Part shown: in pieces, positions 16,083 to 24,483 of the stretch
Position numbering within the stretch: the stretch's first letter is position 1
Layout: the number at the start of each line of letters is the position of its first letter
NCBI GenBank assembly: GCA_019187105.1
Contig: JABAQM010000001.1
Coordinates: forward strand, 992,001 to 1,056,000
DNA: 64,000 bases
Direction of reading: 5' to 3'
From: Fimbriimonadaceae bacterium
Lineage (GTDB): Bacteria; Armatimonadota; Fimbriimonadia; Fimbriimonadales; Fimbriimonadaceae
The notes under the pieces: model-generated
The model's input: the letters and a program-made list of their open reading frames with translations, nothing else
What the model was told of the DNA's origin: nothing
Database searches by the model: none
Position numbers and translations under genes: made by a program

Positions 16083-17161
16083 ACTCTGTCCTTGACCGGG
16101 CGATTGACTTTCTGCGAACCGAGATCAGGCCGCGTGCGCTGGCCATCGATGCCTCTCCGGATGAGGTTCGCCGGGCGTTCCACGATATGGGCCGGCATGA
16201 CCTCTTGGCTCTCCGACGGCCGGCGGACTTTGGGGGACCGGCGATGTCTGAGCTGGACTTCAGGAGATTCCAAGTTGAAGCTGCTCGTGCAAGCGGTACC
16301 TTCGCCTTCCTGCAAACCCAGCACCAGACCGCAGTCGGGATGATCGCCAAGGGTGGTGGTGGGGCCGCCAAGGCAAGGCTGCTTCCCAAGATGAGCACCG
16401 GGAACGCCGCGATCGGTATCGGGTTCAGCCAGCTTCGCCGAGGCGGCGACCCAATCTGCCGCGCCACTCCCGACGGGGATGGCTATCGGATCGATGGACA
16501 CGTTCCTTGGGTCACGGGCTGGTCCATTTTCGATTCCTACATCCTGGGTGCGGCGCTGCCCTCCGGAGAATCCGTGTTTGGGATTTGTCCCTTGCCGACC
16601 GAATCCACAGGGACGATGAAGATCAGTGAGCCCATGCGGCTGGCCGCGATGGAATCGGCACAAACCGTCACGATGGACCTCACGGATTGGCGAATGGCAT
16701 CAAGCGAAGTGGTGTTCGTGCAGCCTCCTGGTTGGGCGCAGAAGAACGATGAAGTCAACATCGCCTTGCAGGGATTCTTCGCTCTGGGCTGCGCGCACGC
16801 CGGCGTCGACATCGTCGACAACCAGGCCGCCAAGAAGGCAAATCCTCGGATTGATTCGGCTGCCGAAGGACTGCGAACGGAGGTCCGGGTCTGCCAGGAA
16901 GAAATGGAGCGGCTGGCGGTGGAGGGCGAGGCCGAGACCAAGCTGCGCCTTCGTGCGTGGGCGATCGACCTCGCTGTCCGCTGTGCCCACGCCGCCATTG
17001 CTGCGACAGGCGGCAGTGCCAACTCGATTGCCAACGACGCCCAACGCGTTTATCGGGAAGCGCTCGTGTTCACCGTATCGGCCCAAACGCCTCCTATCAT
17101 GGAAGCGACGCTGGATCGGCTAGTTCGAGACCAAGCCGAATTCATGGAGTTTCTCGAATAG
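16079..17161 (+). CDS. acyl-CoA dehydrogenase-like flavoprotein
   Basis: A 360-residue protein of the acyl-CoA dehydrogenase fold. The N-terminal helical domain ends in ARASGTFAFLQTQHQTAVGM; the middle beta-domain has IGIGFSQLRRGGDPICRATPDG and the HVPWVTGWSIFD strand; the C-terminal helical domain contains ATGGSANSIANDAQRVYREA, where the family places its flavin contacts. The catalytic Glu of true dehydrogenases is not obvious near ALVFTVSAQTPPIMEA, so activity is uncertain. It is coupled to glyS by an ATGA overlap, and its last 42 bases overlap the convergent coaBC gene. Confidence 0.82.
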   Translation: MNSVLDRAIDFLRTEIRPRALAIDASPDEVRRAFHDMGRHDLLALRRPADFGGPAMSELDFRRFQVEAARASGTFAFLQTQHQTAVGMIAKGGGGAAKARLLPKMSTGNAAIGIGFSQLRRGGDPICRATPDGDGYRIDGHVPWVTGWSIFDSYILGAALPSGESVFGICPLPTESTGTMKISEPMRLAAMESAQTVTMDLTDWRMASSEVVFVQPPGWAQKNDEVNIALQGFFALGCAHAGVDIVDNQAAKKANPRIDSAAEGLRTEVRVCQEEMERLAVEGEAETKLRLRAWAIDLAVRCAHAAIAATGGSANSIANDAQRVYREALVFTVSAQTPPIMEATLDRLVRDQAEFMEFLE

Positions 17162-18319
17162 CCAGAGCCCAACGCCAAGCTTGGATCGCAGCCCGGACTC
17201 TGCCTCCCGGCCATCCGTCATCAGGAGCCTGACCTCATTGTTGTCGCTGCCGAAGCCGATGTCGGTGCGGGAGACATTGTTGAGGGCGATACCATCGAGG
17301 CCCTTTGCTGTGACCTTTTCGCGAGCTACGGACGGATCATCGGCAGGCTCGGCCGCGAAACCCAAGGCCCAGGCGCCTGGCTTGCGCTTGGCGGCGAGTT
17401 CGGCAATGATGTCCGGATTAGGAATGAGTTCCAGGCTCCAGGGTTCGTCGGTACGCCTACGCTTTCCGTCGATCGTCTGCGAGGGCCGATAGTCTGCAAC
17501 GGCCGCACACCCGATCACCCCATCGGCAGACGGCAGCACCCGTTGGCACGCCTCCAGCATTTGGACTGCGGTTTGGACCCTCCTTACCTCGACCCCATCC
17601 GGTACGACCACATCGGTCGGCCCCAGCACGAGGGTTACGGAAGCTCCGCAGAGCGTTGCAGCCCGAGCGAGGGCGACTGCCATCTTGCCACTGGATCGGT
17701 TTCCCACGAATCGCACGGCGTCGATCGGTTCGTGGGTGGGTCCACCCGTAATGAGGATGTGGCGACCTGCCAGCCATTGCCCACGGCTTAGAATCTGGGC
17801 TGCTTCCCGCACAATGGTGGAAATCGATGCCAGTTTGCCCTGGCCATTCTCACCACAAGCCACGTCCCCGACCGCCGGTTCGACGATGACCGCCCCGCGA
17901 GACCTTAGGGTGGCGATCGCCGCTTGGGTGGCGGCGTGTTCGAACATTGCCGGGTTCATTGCCGGCGCTACGAGCAGCGGCCCCCGGTAGGCGAGCGCCA
18001 ACGTCGTGAGCATGTCATCGCCTTCCCCATGGGCGAGCTTCGCCATCGTGTTGGCCGACCCGGGCGCGATGATCAGGAGATCGGCCTGTCGGGCCCAATC
18101 GATGTGGGCCATGCGACCGCGGACGGGTTCTTCGAAAGTGTCCTGAAGGCACGGCAGGCCGGTCAGGGCCTCAAAGAGGGCGGCAGTCACGAACTGTTGG
18201 GCAGCATCGGTAAGGCACACTCGAACCTCGCAGTTGCTTCGCATCAGTTCGCGGGCAAGATCGGCGGCGCGATAAGCGGCCACCGAGCCGGAAACCCCAA
18301 GCACAACCCGATACGCCAC
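17120..18319 (-). CDS. coaBC: bifunctional phosphopantothenoylcysteine decarboxylase / phosphopantothenate-cysteine ligase
   Basis: Makes 4'-phosphopantetheine from phosphopantothenate and cysteine (CoaB then CoaC) on the way to coenzyme A. The 399 residues are typical. The CoaC half has LGVSGSVAAYRAADLA, PGSANTMAKLAHGEGDDML and the active-site PAMNPAMFEH; the CoaB half has GGPTHEPIDAVRFVGNRSSG and IGCAAVADYRP. GTG start at 18319, with TACAAC 6 nt upstream. It is divergent from a methyltransferase gene with 33 bases between the two starts, and its 3' end overlaps the convergent acyl-CoA dehydrogenase-like gene by 42 bases. Confidence 0.95.
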   Translation of the reverse strand: MAYRVVLGVSGSVAAYRAADLARELMRSNCEVRVCLTDAAQQFVTAALFEALTGLPCLQDTFEEPVRGRMAHIDWARQADLLIIAPGSANTMAKLAHGEGDDMLTTLALAYRGPLLVAPAMNPAMFEHAATQAAIATLRSRGAVIVEPAVGDVACGENGQGKLASISTIVREAAQILSRGQWLAGRHILITGGPTHEPIDAVRFVGNRSSGKMAVALARAATLCGASVTLVLGPTDVVVPDGVEVRRVQTAVQMLEACQRVLPSADGVIGCAAVADYRPSQTIDGKRRRTDEPWSLELIPNPDIIAELAAKRKPGAWALGFAAEPADDPSVAREKVTAKGLDGIALNNVSRTDIGFGSDNNEVRLLMTDGREAESGLRSKLGVGLWLFEKLHEFGLVSN

Positions 18320-18325
18320 GGTTCG

Positions 18326-18346
18326 GTTGTACCTGCTGGGTACCCT
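18326..18346. promoter_or_regulatory. back-to-back -10 elements between coaBC and methyltransferase
   Basis: Minus-strand TACAAC (18326-18331) lies 6 nt before the coaBC GTG, and plus-strand TACCCT (18341-18346) lies 6 nt before the methyltransferase GTG. With 33 bases between starts, each -35 region must fall in or near the other gene. Confidence 0.5.
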
Positions 18347-18352
18347 CCTTCA

Positions 18353-18925
18353 GTGAGCCAGGACTGGACGGATTACTACCAAGCGACCCTCTCCAAACCG
18401 CTGCATCCGTTCTTTGAAAACCTGGAACCGCATTTGCCGCCGGGAGGTATGGCGATCGATCTGGGCTGCGGTGTGGGGCGAGGAACGCTGCGCCTGCTGG
18501 AGCTCGGGTTTGAGGTCGAAGCCATGGATGCCGACCCACAAGCGATTGAGATCACCCGTTCGCGATTACCATCTGACGCACGATGCCGATTGGTTCAATC
18601 GGATTTCGCAGCCTATCCGATACCACGCCACGATGTGTGCCTGGCCATGTTCAGCCTGTTCTTCCTCCCGCGACAAGCGTTTAACACGTTCTGGTCCAGG
18701 CTCGTCGGCGGCATGGAACCCGGCACCGTCTTTGGCGGACAGCTGCTGGGCGTAAACGACGAATGGAAGGACCGCGGCTATACCCTCCACTCGTCTGAGG
18801 ACGCCAGGGAGACTTTTGGGGACTTCGAAGTCAGGTACTGGGAGGAGGCGGAGCGGGACGGCGAAACCGCTGTTGGCACACCTAAGCACTGGCACGTTTT
18901 CCACGTCGTTGCAGTCAAGAAATAG
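18353..18925 (+). CDS. SAM-dependent class I methyltransferase
   Basis: A 190-residue methyltransferase. Motif I is MAIDLGCGVGRGTLRLLELG, motif II EAMDADPQAIE, and the later FLPRQAFNTFWSRLVGGMEPG is the usual post-motif III strand. Starting Trp-Asp-Tyr-Tyr and ending HWHVFHVVAVKK, it resembles small TehB-like methyltransferases. The GTG at 18353 is chosen over upstream in-frame codons because those lie inside coaBC and TACCCT lies 6 nt before the GTG. Substrate unknown. Two bases separate its stop from the convergent alr. Confidence 0.85.
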   Translation: MSQDWTDYYQATLSKPLHPFFENLEPHLPPGGMAIDLGCGVGRGTLRLLELGFEVEAMDADPQAIEITRSRLPSDARCRLVQSDFAAYPIPRHDVCLAMFSLFFLPRQAFNTFWSRLVGGMEPGTVFGGQLLGVNDEWKDRGYTLHSSEDARETFGDFEVRYWEEAERDGETAVGTPKHWHVFHVVAVKK

Positions 18926-18927
18926 GC

Positions 18928-20037
18928 CTATTCGTAGATATATCGACGCGGCACCCGCGACATCACCCTTGTGACGATTTCGTGGGGGTTGGTGTCGCAA
19001 ATCTCCGCAAGCTGCAGAGCGGTGATGTTTGGGCCCAGTAGTTCCACCTCATCGCCAATCTGAAGCTCTGGCGATTCCGTTGCGTCGACCAGCAGCTGGT
19101 CCATGCAAACAAGGCCGACAACCTTAAGGTTTCTGCCGTTAAACCATACGATTCCTTTGTTTGACAGTGACCGTGGGTAACCATCGCCATAGCCCACGCC
19201 GAGCGACGCGATGCGGGTGGGTTTGGTCGTGAAATACGACCGCGCATAGCCGACCGGTGAGTGTGGCTCCAACTCGCGGAGCGCCATGACCCGCGCCTTC
19301 CAGCTCATCACGGGTCGCGCCACACCGATCGGGGCCAACGAATAGATGTCGATGCCGTAACCGAGGATCCCGATCCTCACGAGGTCGAAGCGGCTTTCCG
19401 GATAGTTGACCGCCCCCGCGCTGTTGGCAGCGTGAACCATGTCGAATGAGACACCTTCCGCACGAAGGCGGTCGAGCGTCTGGTGGAAGATCTGCAGTTG
19501 GGTAAGGGTCCAAGCCCGGTCAAAGCCACTGTTTGAGAAATGGGTGGAGACCCCTTCCAGCCTGGTTCGTGGAAGGTCTCTTATCCTGCGGCCTATACAT
19601 ACGGCGTCATCCGGCCTGCATCCGAAACGTGAGAGCCCGGTGTCGATCTCCAAATGGATGATGGCCTCGGAAGCCTGAGCCTCGGCGGCGGCGGAGAGGG
19701 CCTCGGCGGTCTCCGTGCGCTCCACGAGCACACGCAGTCGATAAAAAACGGCCTGCTCGGCCTCGATCGGAAGAATCGGGGAGATAACCGCTATCGGCGC
19801 CTGGACCCCGGCGTCGCGCAAGGCGATTCCTTCTTGTACGGTGGCAACGGCGGCCCAGTCCGCACCATGCTGAAGGGCAAATCGCGTCACGGGGACGAGA
19901 CCGTGCCCATAGGCGTCCGCCTTTACAACCAGCGCCACTTTGGTATTGGTTCCCTGCAATGCACTGCCGACGATGCCTAGGTTATGGGCAAGATTAGGCA
20001 GGTTGATTTCTACATAGGTTCGGGGGTACGGAATCAT
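18928..20037 (-). CDS. alr: alanine racemase
   Basis: PLP-dependent interconversion of L- and D-alanine for peptidoglycan. The 369 residues are the normal length. The PLP lysine is in VVKADAYGHG (K39); the C-terminal domain carries the catalytic Tyr region VGVGYGDGYPRSL, and GLVCMDQLLVDATESP is another family block. ATG start at 20037, following prfA by 7 bases on the same strand, so probably cotranscribed with it. Confidence 0.96.
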   Translation of the reverse strand: MIPYPRTYVEINLPNLAHNLGIVGSALQGTNTKVALVVKADAYGHGLVPVTRFALQHGADWAAVATVQEGIALRDAGVQAPIAVISPILPIEAEQAVFYRLRVLVERTETAEALSAAAEAQASEAIIHLEIDTGLSRFGCRPDDAVCIGRRIRDLPRTRLEGVSTHFSNSGFDRAWTLTQLQIFHQTLDRLRAEGVSFDMVHAANSAGAVNYPESRFDLVRIGILGYGIDIYSLAPIGVARPVMSWKARVMALRELEPHSPVGYARSYFTTKPTRIASLGVGYGDGYPRSLSNKGIVWFNGRNLKVVGLVCMDQLLVDATESPELQIGDEVELLGPNITALQLAEICDTNPHEIVTRVMSRVPRRYIYE

Positions 20038-20044
20038 GGCGAGG

Positions 20045-21115
20045 TCAGGCCGCCGCTTCTGCCTCTTCCAAGAGCTTGCGTGTCTGCTCCTCTTGCACCA
20101 ACCGATCGATCAGTTCCTGCAGATCGCCATCCATGAATGCGACGGTGTTGTGCATGTCCATTTTCACGCGGTGATCGGTAATCCGGCTCTGCGGAAAATT
20201 GTAAGTTCGAATTTTTTCCGATCGGTCACCGCTGCCGATCTGCCCTTTTCGCAGGTCACCCCGCTCTCGCGCCAGCCTCTCCTGCTCGACCTGGTAGAGC
20301 TTGGAGCGCAAGACCGCCATCGCCTTCAGCTTATTTTGCTGCTGACTTCGTTCGTCCTGACACGTCACCACCGTGCCGGTTGGACGATGCACGATTCGGA
20401 TCGCGGTTTCATTCTTTTGAACGTGCTGGCCGCCCGCCGAGCTGGCCCTGAAGGTCGAGACTTCGAGGTCGTCCTCATCGATATGGATGTCGACGTCCTC
20501 CGCCTCTGGCAGCACCGCCACCGTAACCGTGGAGGTATGGGTTCGTCCGCTGCTTTCGGTGGCAGGCACGCGCTGAACGCGGTGCACTCCGCTTTCGTGC
20601 TTCAGCTGGCTGTATGCCCCTTTTGCGTCGATAGTGAAGACCACCGACGACACGCCTCCGAGACCGTTGTCGTTGTACTCGACCAGTTCCGACTTCCACT
20701 TCCGCCGTTCTGCGTAGCGCGAGTACATCCGATACAGCTCGGCGGCGAAGAGACCGGCTTCATCGCCGCCTGCTGCCGGACGGATTTCGATGATAACGGA
20801 CTTGTCGTCGTTGGGGTCCTTTGGAATCAGCATGAGCTTGAGCCGGTCCTCGTCGCCCCCGATTCCCTCGCGCAGGGACTCGATTTCCATTTGCGCCATG
20901 TCGCGCATGTCGGGATCGGAGAGCATGCTTTGAGCCTCCTCCAACTCCTTCAGCCGTTTGAAGTACGCCCGGATGACCACCACGATGTCCTCGATCTCGG
21001 CTCTTGCCTTGCCGAGGCGCTGAAGCTCGGATGGATTGGTTGCAACCGCCGGGTCCTGCAGCTGCTGATTTATCTGGTCGTATCGCTTTTCAATCTCGCG
21101 CAGCTTCTCCAGCAT
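20045..21115 (-). CDS. prfA: peptide chain release factor 1
   Basis: Recognises UAA and UAG stop codons and triggers peptide release. 356 residues. The codon-recognition PxT motif appears as PAT in RVQRVPATESSGRTHTST, and the peptidyl-tRNA hydrolysis motif GGQ as SSAGGQHVQKNETA. ATG start at 21115 with TAAACT 9 nt upstream, divergent from groES. Followed by alr. Confidence 0.97.
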   Translation of the reverse strand: MLEKLREIEKRYDQINQQLQDPAVATNPSELQRLGKARAEIEDIVVVIRAYFKRLKELEEAQSMLSDPDMRDMAQMEIESLREGIGGDEDRLKLMLIPKDPNDDKSVIIEIRPAAGGDEAGLFAAELYRMYSRYAERRKWKSELVEYNDNGLGGVSSVVFTIDAKGAYSQLKHESGVHRVQRVPATESSGRTHTSTVTVAVLPEAEDVDIHIDEDDLEVSTFRASSAGGQHVQKNETAIRIVHRPTGTVVTCQDERSQQQNKLKAMAVLRSKLYQVEQERLARERGDLRKGQIGSGDRSEKIRTYNFPQSRITDHRVKMDMHNTVAFMDGDLQELIDRLVQEEQTRKLLEEAEAAA

Positions 21116-21187
21116 CCCTTGAGGAGTTTACATCGCCGTTCCCCAGGTCGACCGCGTCGGGGTTGCAATCCTTGGGTCGGGTATGCC

Positions 21188-21219
21188 CATAATTAGCAGT
21201 CAGAAGCCCCGACTGCCAA
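21188..21219 (+). promoter_or_regulatory. groES promoter with CIRCE operator
   Basis: CATAAT (21188-21193) forms the -10 and overlaps an inverted repeat TTAGCAGTC-N9-GACTGCCAA (21193-21219). This matches the HrcA operator consensus TTAGCACTC-N9-GAGTGCTAA with one or two changes per arm. A TTGCAA at 21163-21168 may be the -35. HrcA would repress groES and release it on heat shock. Confidence 0.88.
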
Positions 21220-21256
21220 ACAGCGAGGCTCGAACTACGGAGGATTCAAGACAGAA

Positions 21257-21550
21257 ATGGCATTGCAGCTCAAGCCCCTCGGTGACAAGGTTGTGGTCGA
21301 GGTACTCGACGCCCAAGACAAGACCGCCAGCGGGATTTACCTTCCCGACTCGGCCAAGAAGAAGCCACAAGAGGGCAAGATCGTGGCCGTCGGAAGCGGC
21401 CGCCACCTGGACAACGGCGATCGCAACAAACTAAGCGTCAAGGTCGGCGATCGGGTCCTGTTCAGCAAGTATGGCGGCAACGAGGTCAGCGTCGACGGTA
21501 ACGACTACACCATCCTTGACGAGGACCAGGTTTACGCGGTCCTGAAATAG
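21257..21550 (+). CDS. groES: co-chaperonin GroES
   Basis: The lid of the GroEL folding chamber. 97 residues. The N-terminus [23 protein letters not shown] contains the usual LGDRVVV block and the mobile loop; the C-terminal half has [17 protein letters not shown]. Start ATG at 21257 after an ACGGAGGATTC Shine-Dalgarno. A CIRCE element lies upstream and a terminator directly downstream, so it is a single-gene unit, unlike the usual groESL operon. Confidence 0.97.
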   Translation: MALQLKPLGDKVVVEVLDAQDKTASGIYLPDSAKKKPQEGKIVAVGSGRHLDNGDRNKLSVKVGDRVLFSKYGGNEVSVDGNDYTILDEDQVYAVLK

Positions 21551-21562
21551 CCGAACCCATGA

Positions 21563-21591
21563 GCCTCGCCCTAACCTGGTTGGGGCGAGGC
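21563..21591 (+). terminator. intrinsic terminator after groES
   Basis: Stem GCCTCGCCC / GGGCGAGGC with an eleven-base loop, followed by ATTGTTAT. It separates groES from the convergent sugar-dehydrogenase-like gene. Confidence 0.7.
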
Positions 21592-21595
21592 ATTG

Positions 21596-23287
21596 TTATG
21601 GATTAAGAAATCTGACGATCGCCTGATCGATACCGACTTTCCACGGCAACGAGAATACCGGAGCCGTCGCCCGGTAGCTTATGCGCATCTTCACCACCTT
21701 TGCCGCGTTGATATATCGCGCAGGGTTAGGTATGTTGTTGAGCGTTACTATGGAGTCGGCAACGGAAGCCTGTCGCGTATCCACTGTAACGAACTGACTC
21801 AGTTGATTGTCGAACAGCTCGACTCGCTGCTGGAGTGAAGCCGACGAAGCCCGTGCTTCCAATCCGATGCCTAGATTGCTCGTAGAAGTGCCCGGCACCG
21901 GAACATCCAGTACGATCCTAACCGGCGGAATCTGGTTCGATGGCACGGTGGCCTGTGCGATTTCGAGCCTGGAATCGTCCGAAAACTCGATCGACGAAAG
22001 ACCGCCGCCCAGGACATTGCCCCAGTCCACGGTGAGCGTAGTTGCCCCACAGTCTTCATGCAGGGGCCGGATCCGGAACAGCTTGGCCATATAGAAGGTG
22101 TTGACGTAAAGATATCCGTCCGGACCGACCTGCAGATCGGTCATCGCACCAAAGGAGTTCCCTATCAAGAACGGGTCAGACTCGAGGTCGCCATCCGCCA
22201 CTTTGTCCTGAGTGTCCGGCGTATAAAGTACGGCGTCACGTGCAGCGTTAAGGGGCAATCGAAAGAGGCGACCATAGACGCTGTCGCCGAACAGTACTCC
22301 ATCCCGTTCTGGAGAATTGAGCTTGAGAGTCTTCGGCACAACAATCGAGGTGATGCCTGCCGGTGTCAGCATTGAAAATGGCGGATCCTGATAAGTGGCT
22401 CCGGCCAAATAGATCAGTTGATTGGCGTCGTACGAGACGAAGTCGTTATCGTTGTACTCGGCATCGCGAGCATCGGGGCCACAGATTCTGAGCCATCCAT
22501 AGTTCCCACCCTTCACGCCGATGTTGACCTCGTCGTAGACTTCCGGGCCGTTGTCCGTAAACCATAGCCTCCCGGTTGCGGGGTCGAAACCCATGCCGTA
22601 ACAGTTCCGCACGCCATAAACCCACAGGGCCTTGATCTTTGGATCGGCGTGGCTGATGAAGGGATTATCTGCCGGGATGCTGCCGTCGGTATTGATGCGG
22701 TAGATCCCGCCCGCTCCTGCTGCGGCTGCAGATCCGGTGTTTTGCTCGATTCGCGGGTTGTTGTCGCGCCCCCGACCCATATCGCCCAGTGCGACATACA
22801 GCTTGCCGTCCGGCCCAAACCTCAGGATGCCGCCGTGGTGGATGAAGCTTTCGTTTTGGTTAGGATCCTTCGGCCAGGTCATTAGAATCTGGTCTTCGAC
22901 CATCGTTTGATTGGCCAGGTAGCGGCATCGCACCACACGGTTTTCCTCGAACGGGCCATCGTCGACCAAGGCGTACGAATAGTAAATGTAGGCGAAGCCG
23001 TTGGTGCTGAAGTTGGGGTCCAGTGCGATACCCAGAAGGCCCTCTTCGCCCAGGCTGGCGACCGAGACATCGAGGACGACACCTTTGAAAACCCCGTTCT
23101 CGAACCGAAGGATCCGCCCCGTTTCCTTTTCGAGCATGAGCACGTTATTGGGGGCGACGAAGGTGAAACCCGTGGTGAGGGCTGCCCCGAAGGCGACTTC
23201 CTCGACCTTGTAGCCGGGGACCGTCATGGTCTGCGACATTCCGAAGGCGCCAAGAGCGGACAGAGCCAAGCAAGCCGAGATCTTCAC
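21596..23287 (-). CDS. exported PQQ-type glucose/sorbosone dehydrogenase-like protein
   Basis: A 563-residue secreted beta-propeller of the soluble glucose dehydrogenase / sorbosone dehydrogenase family. After a signal peptide (KISACLALSALGAFG) come GEEGLLGIALDPNFSTNGF, HHGGILRFGPDGKLYVALGD, GVRNCYGMGFDPATGRLWFTD and GGNYGWLRICG, all family blocks. The last 160 residues form an extra domain of unknown role. I prefer GTG 23287 over ATG 23305: TATATT lies 6 nt upstream and the signal peptide is then of normal form. The substrate is probably a sugar or alcohol; the presence of PQQ is not certain. Confidence 0.85.
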   Translation of the reverse strand: MKISACLALSALGAFGMSQTMTVPGYKVEEVAFGAALTTGFTFVAPNNVLMLEKETGRILRFENGVFKGVVLDVSVASLGEEGLLGIALDPNFSTNGFAYIYYSYALVDDGPFEENRVVRCRYLANQTMVEDQILMTWPKDPNQNESFIHHGGILRFGPDGKLYVALGDMGRGRDNNPRIEQNTGSAAAAGAGGIYRINTDGSIPADNPFISHADPKIKALWVYGVRNCYGMGFDPATGRLWFTDNGPEVYDEVNIGVKGGNYGWLRICGPDARDAEYNDNDFVSYDANQLIYLAGATYQDPPFSMLTPAGITSIVVPKTLKLNSPERDGVLFGDSVYGRLFRLPLNAARDAVLYTPDTQDKVADGDLESDPFLIGNSFGAMTDLQVGPDGYLYVNTFYMAKLFRIRPLHEDCGATTLTVDWGNVLGGGLSSIEFSDDSRLEIAQATVPSNQIPPVRIVLDVPVPGTSTSNLGIGLEARASSASLQQRVELFDNQLSQFVTVDTRQASVADSIVTLNNIPNPARYINAAKVVKMRISYRATAPVFSLPWKVGIDQAIVRFLNP

Positions 23288-23293
23288 CTTATC

Positions 23294-23299
23294 AATATA
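23294..23299 (-). promoter_or_regulatory. -10-like hexamer 6 nt before the dehydrogenase start
   Basis: TATATT on the minus strand, followed by six bases and GTG. It supports the 23287 start. Confidence 0.5.
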
Positions 23300-23444
23300 A
23301 GACATTGAGGTCTCGATCGGGAAAAGTATCGGGGCCGACTATCGCCGGCCCCATCCTCTCCTTGTCTCTCCTCGGTTGCCAAAGCCAGCTTTCGTTGCTT
23401 TGCCAGCCGGAGACGAACCTAAGTTTTGAGCGTGGACGTCGCCT

Positions 23445-23757
23445 CCGACTGGACAAGTCCAATGCCGGAGAAACCTCCGACACCGGAAATCGAACCTGGA
23501 ACGCCGGTTCGAAGGAGGGAAACCAGGCGCTCCAGAATCGACAACGTATAGAGAGATCAAGTGGCTTCATGAGCCAGACCGGCGCAGGCAGTGGGATTGG
23601 GTCGGCCGTGGGAAGCGCATTCATGCGCTTGCCTCGCGCCGGTCTGGATCAGCGACGGCACGGTGGTCGCCGTAGCCAGGAACTCTCACGATCAAATTCT
23701 GCAGTTCGCAAAGTCATGAAAGGTATCCTTAACTTTGCGTCCTAATTCCTCAGGACA
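23445..23757 (+). ncRNA. hairpin-rich intergenic region, possible structured RNA
   Basis: About 310 bases without a convincing gene but with a run of local hairpins: TGGAC/GTCCA, CGGAG/CTCCG, GAACC/GGTTC, then a long stem. In that stem CCAGACCGGCGC (23574-23585) pairs perfectly with GCGCCGGTCTGG (23636-23647), extended by AGGC/GCCT past one bulge, and it encloses the hairpin AAGCGCAT-TC-ATGCGCTT (23613-23630). Further down CGCAAAGT pairs with ACTTTGCG (23707-23739) around AAGG/CCTT, and GTCCT with AGGAC (23739-23756). It ends just before a LuxR-PAS gene. I do not recognise it as RNase P RNA, tmRNA, 6S or a known riboswitch, and the strand is unknown. Confidence 0.45.
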
Positions 23758-23762
23758 GGGTA

Positions 23763-24386
23763 ATGGTCGAATCGCTTTCGCCTCAGGAGCAGCGTGTCTT
23801 GGAGCTTGCCGCTCAAGGATTGACCGATAAGGGAATCGGGAGCTCGCTTGGCATTTCTCCGACCACGGTCGTTACGTATTGGTCCCGCATCCGCGCCAAA
23901 TTGGGTCTCCATTCGCGGCCGGAATTGGTCGCCCACTTTATTCGGCACACGGCGGAGACGGACCTAGCTGTCCTGAAGGGACTGGTCCAAGACCACGAGG
24001 AGCAGATTGAACACCTCGCCCAGAGCCTTGAGACGCTTCGGCAGTACATCGATCTCGCGCCGGAGGCGATGCTTATCATCCATCCCGACGGCATCATCCA
24101 GAGCGGAAACGAGGAAGCGGCCCGCATTCTCGGATGCGCGATCTTGGACTTCGAGGCGCTGCCGATCGCGCGCTTCATTCCGCCGGAGTTCCAGCAGGCC
24201 CATCAAAAGCATCGGCTTGATTACCTACAAGACCCCCATCGAATGGAAATGGGCCACGCCGATGGCGTCGAGGTGGTGGATTTTGCGGGACGCAAGTTTC
24301 GGGGGGCGATCACGATCAATTTAGCGCCGACGCCGCTGGGCGATGCGATCGTCGTAAACTTGCGAAAGCTGGGTGTCACGCCATAG
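23763..24386 (+). CDS. LuxR-type HTH protein with C-terminal PAS domain
   Basis: A 207-residue protein. Residues 1-60 form a GerE/LuxR helix-turn-helix (LSPQEQRVLELAAQGLTDKG, then SPTTVVTYWSRIRAKLG); a charged helix of about 30 residues follows; residues about 95-205 are a PAS domain (LAPEAMLIIHPDGIIQSGNE, ending ITINLAPTPLGDAIVVNLRK). In most LuxR regulators the DNA-binding part is C-terminal, so this order is reversed. No receiver domain or cofactor-binding Cys/His is obvious. ATG start at 23763. The hairpin-rich stretch upstream may be its leader. Confidence 0.85.
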   Translation: MVESLSPQEQRVLELAAQGLTDKGIGSSLGISPTTVVTYWSRIRAKLGLHSRPELVAHFIRHTAETDLAVLKGLVQDHEEQIEHLAQSLETLRQYIDLAPEAMLIIHPDGIIQSGNEEAARILGCAILDFEALPIARFIPPEFQQAHQKHRLDYLQDPHRMEMGHADGVEVVDFAGRKFRGAITINLAPTPLGDAIVVNLRKLGVTP

Positions 24387-24483
24387 CCTTTGCGAGAGCC
24401 GATATACCCTGCTTGAGGCTGAAAAGGCACCGGTGGCGTCAGCAAAAAAGTCATCACTCTCACCGTGTGACTGCCAAAACAGC

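Noticed and set aside
20036-21196. 386-codon open frame antisense to prfA
   Set aside because: It covers the whole of prfA in reverse and overlaps the groES promoter region; shadow.
23490-23515. GGTTCGATTTCC on the minus strand, resembling a tRNA T-arm
   Set aside because: No acceptor, D or anticodon stems can be folded around it.
23305-23745. 146-codon plus-strand open frame in the hairpin-rich region
   Set aside because: Arg/Ser-rich with no start signal or domain; the bases are better explained by paired stems.
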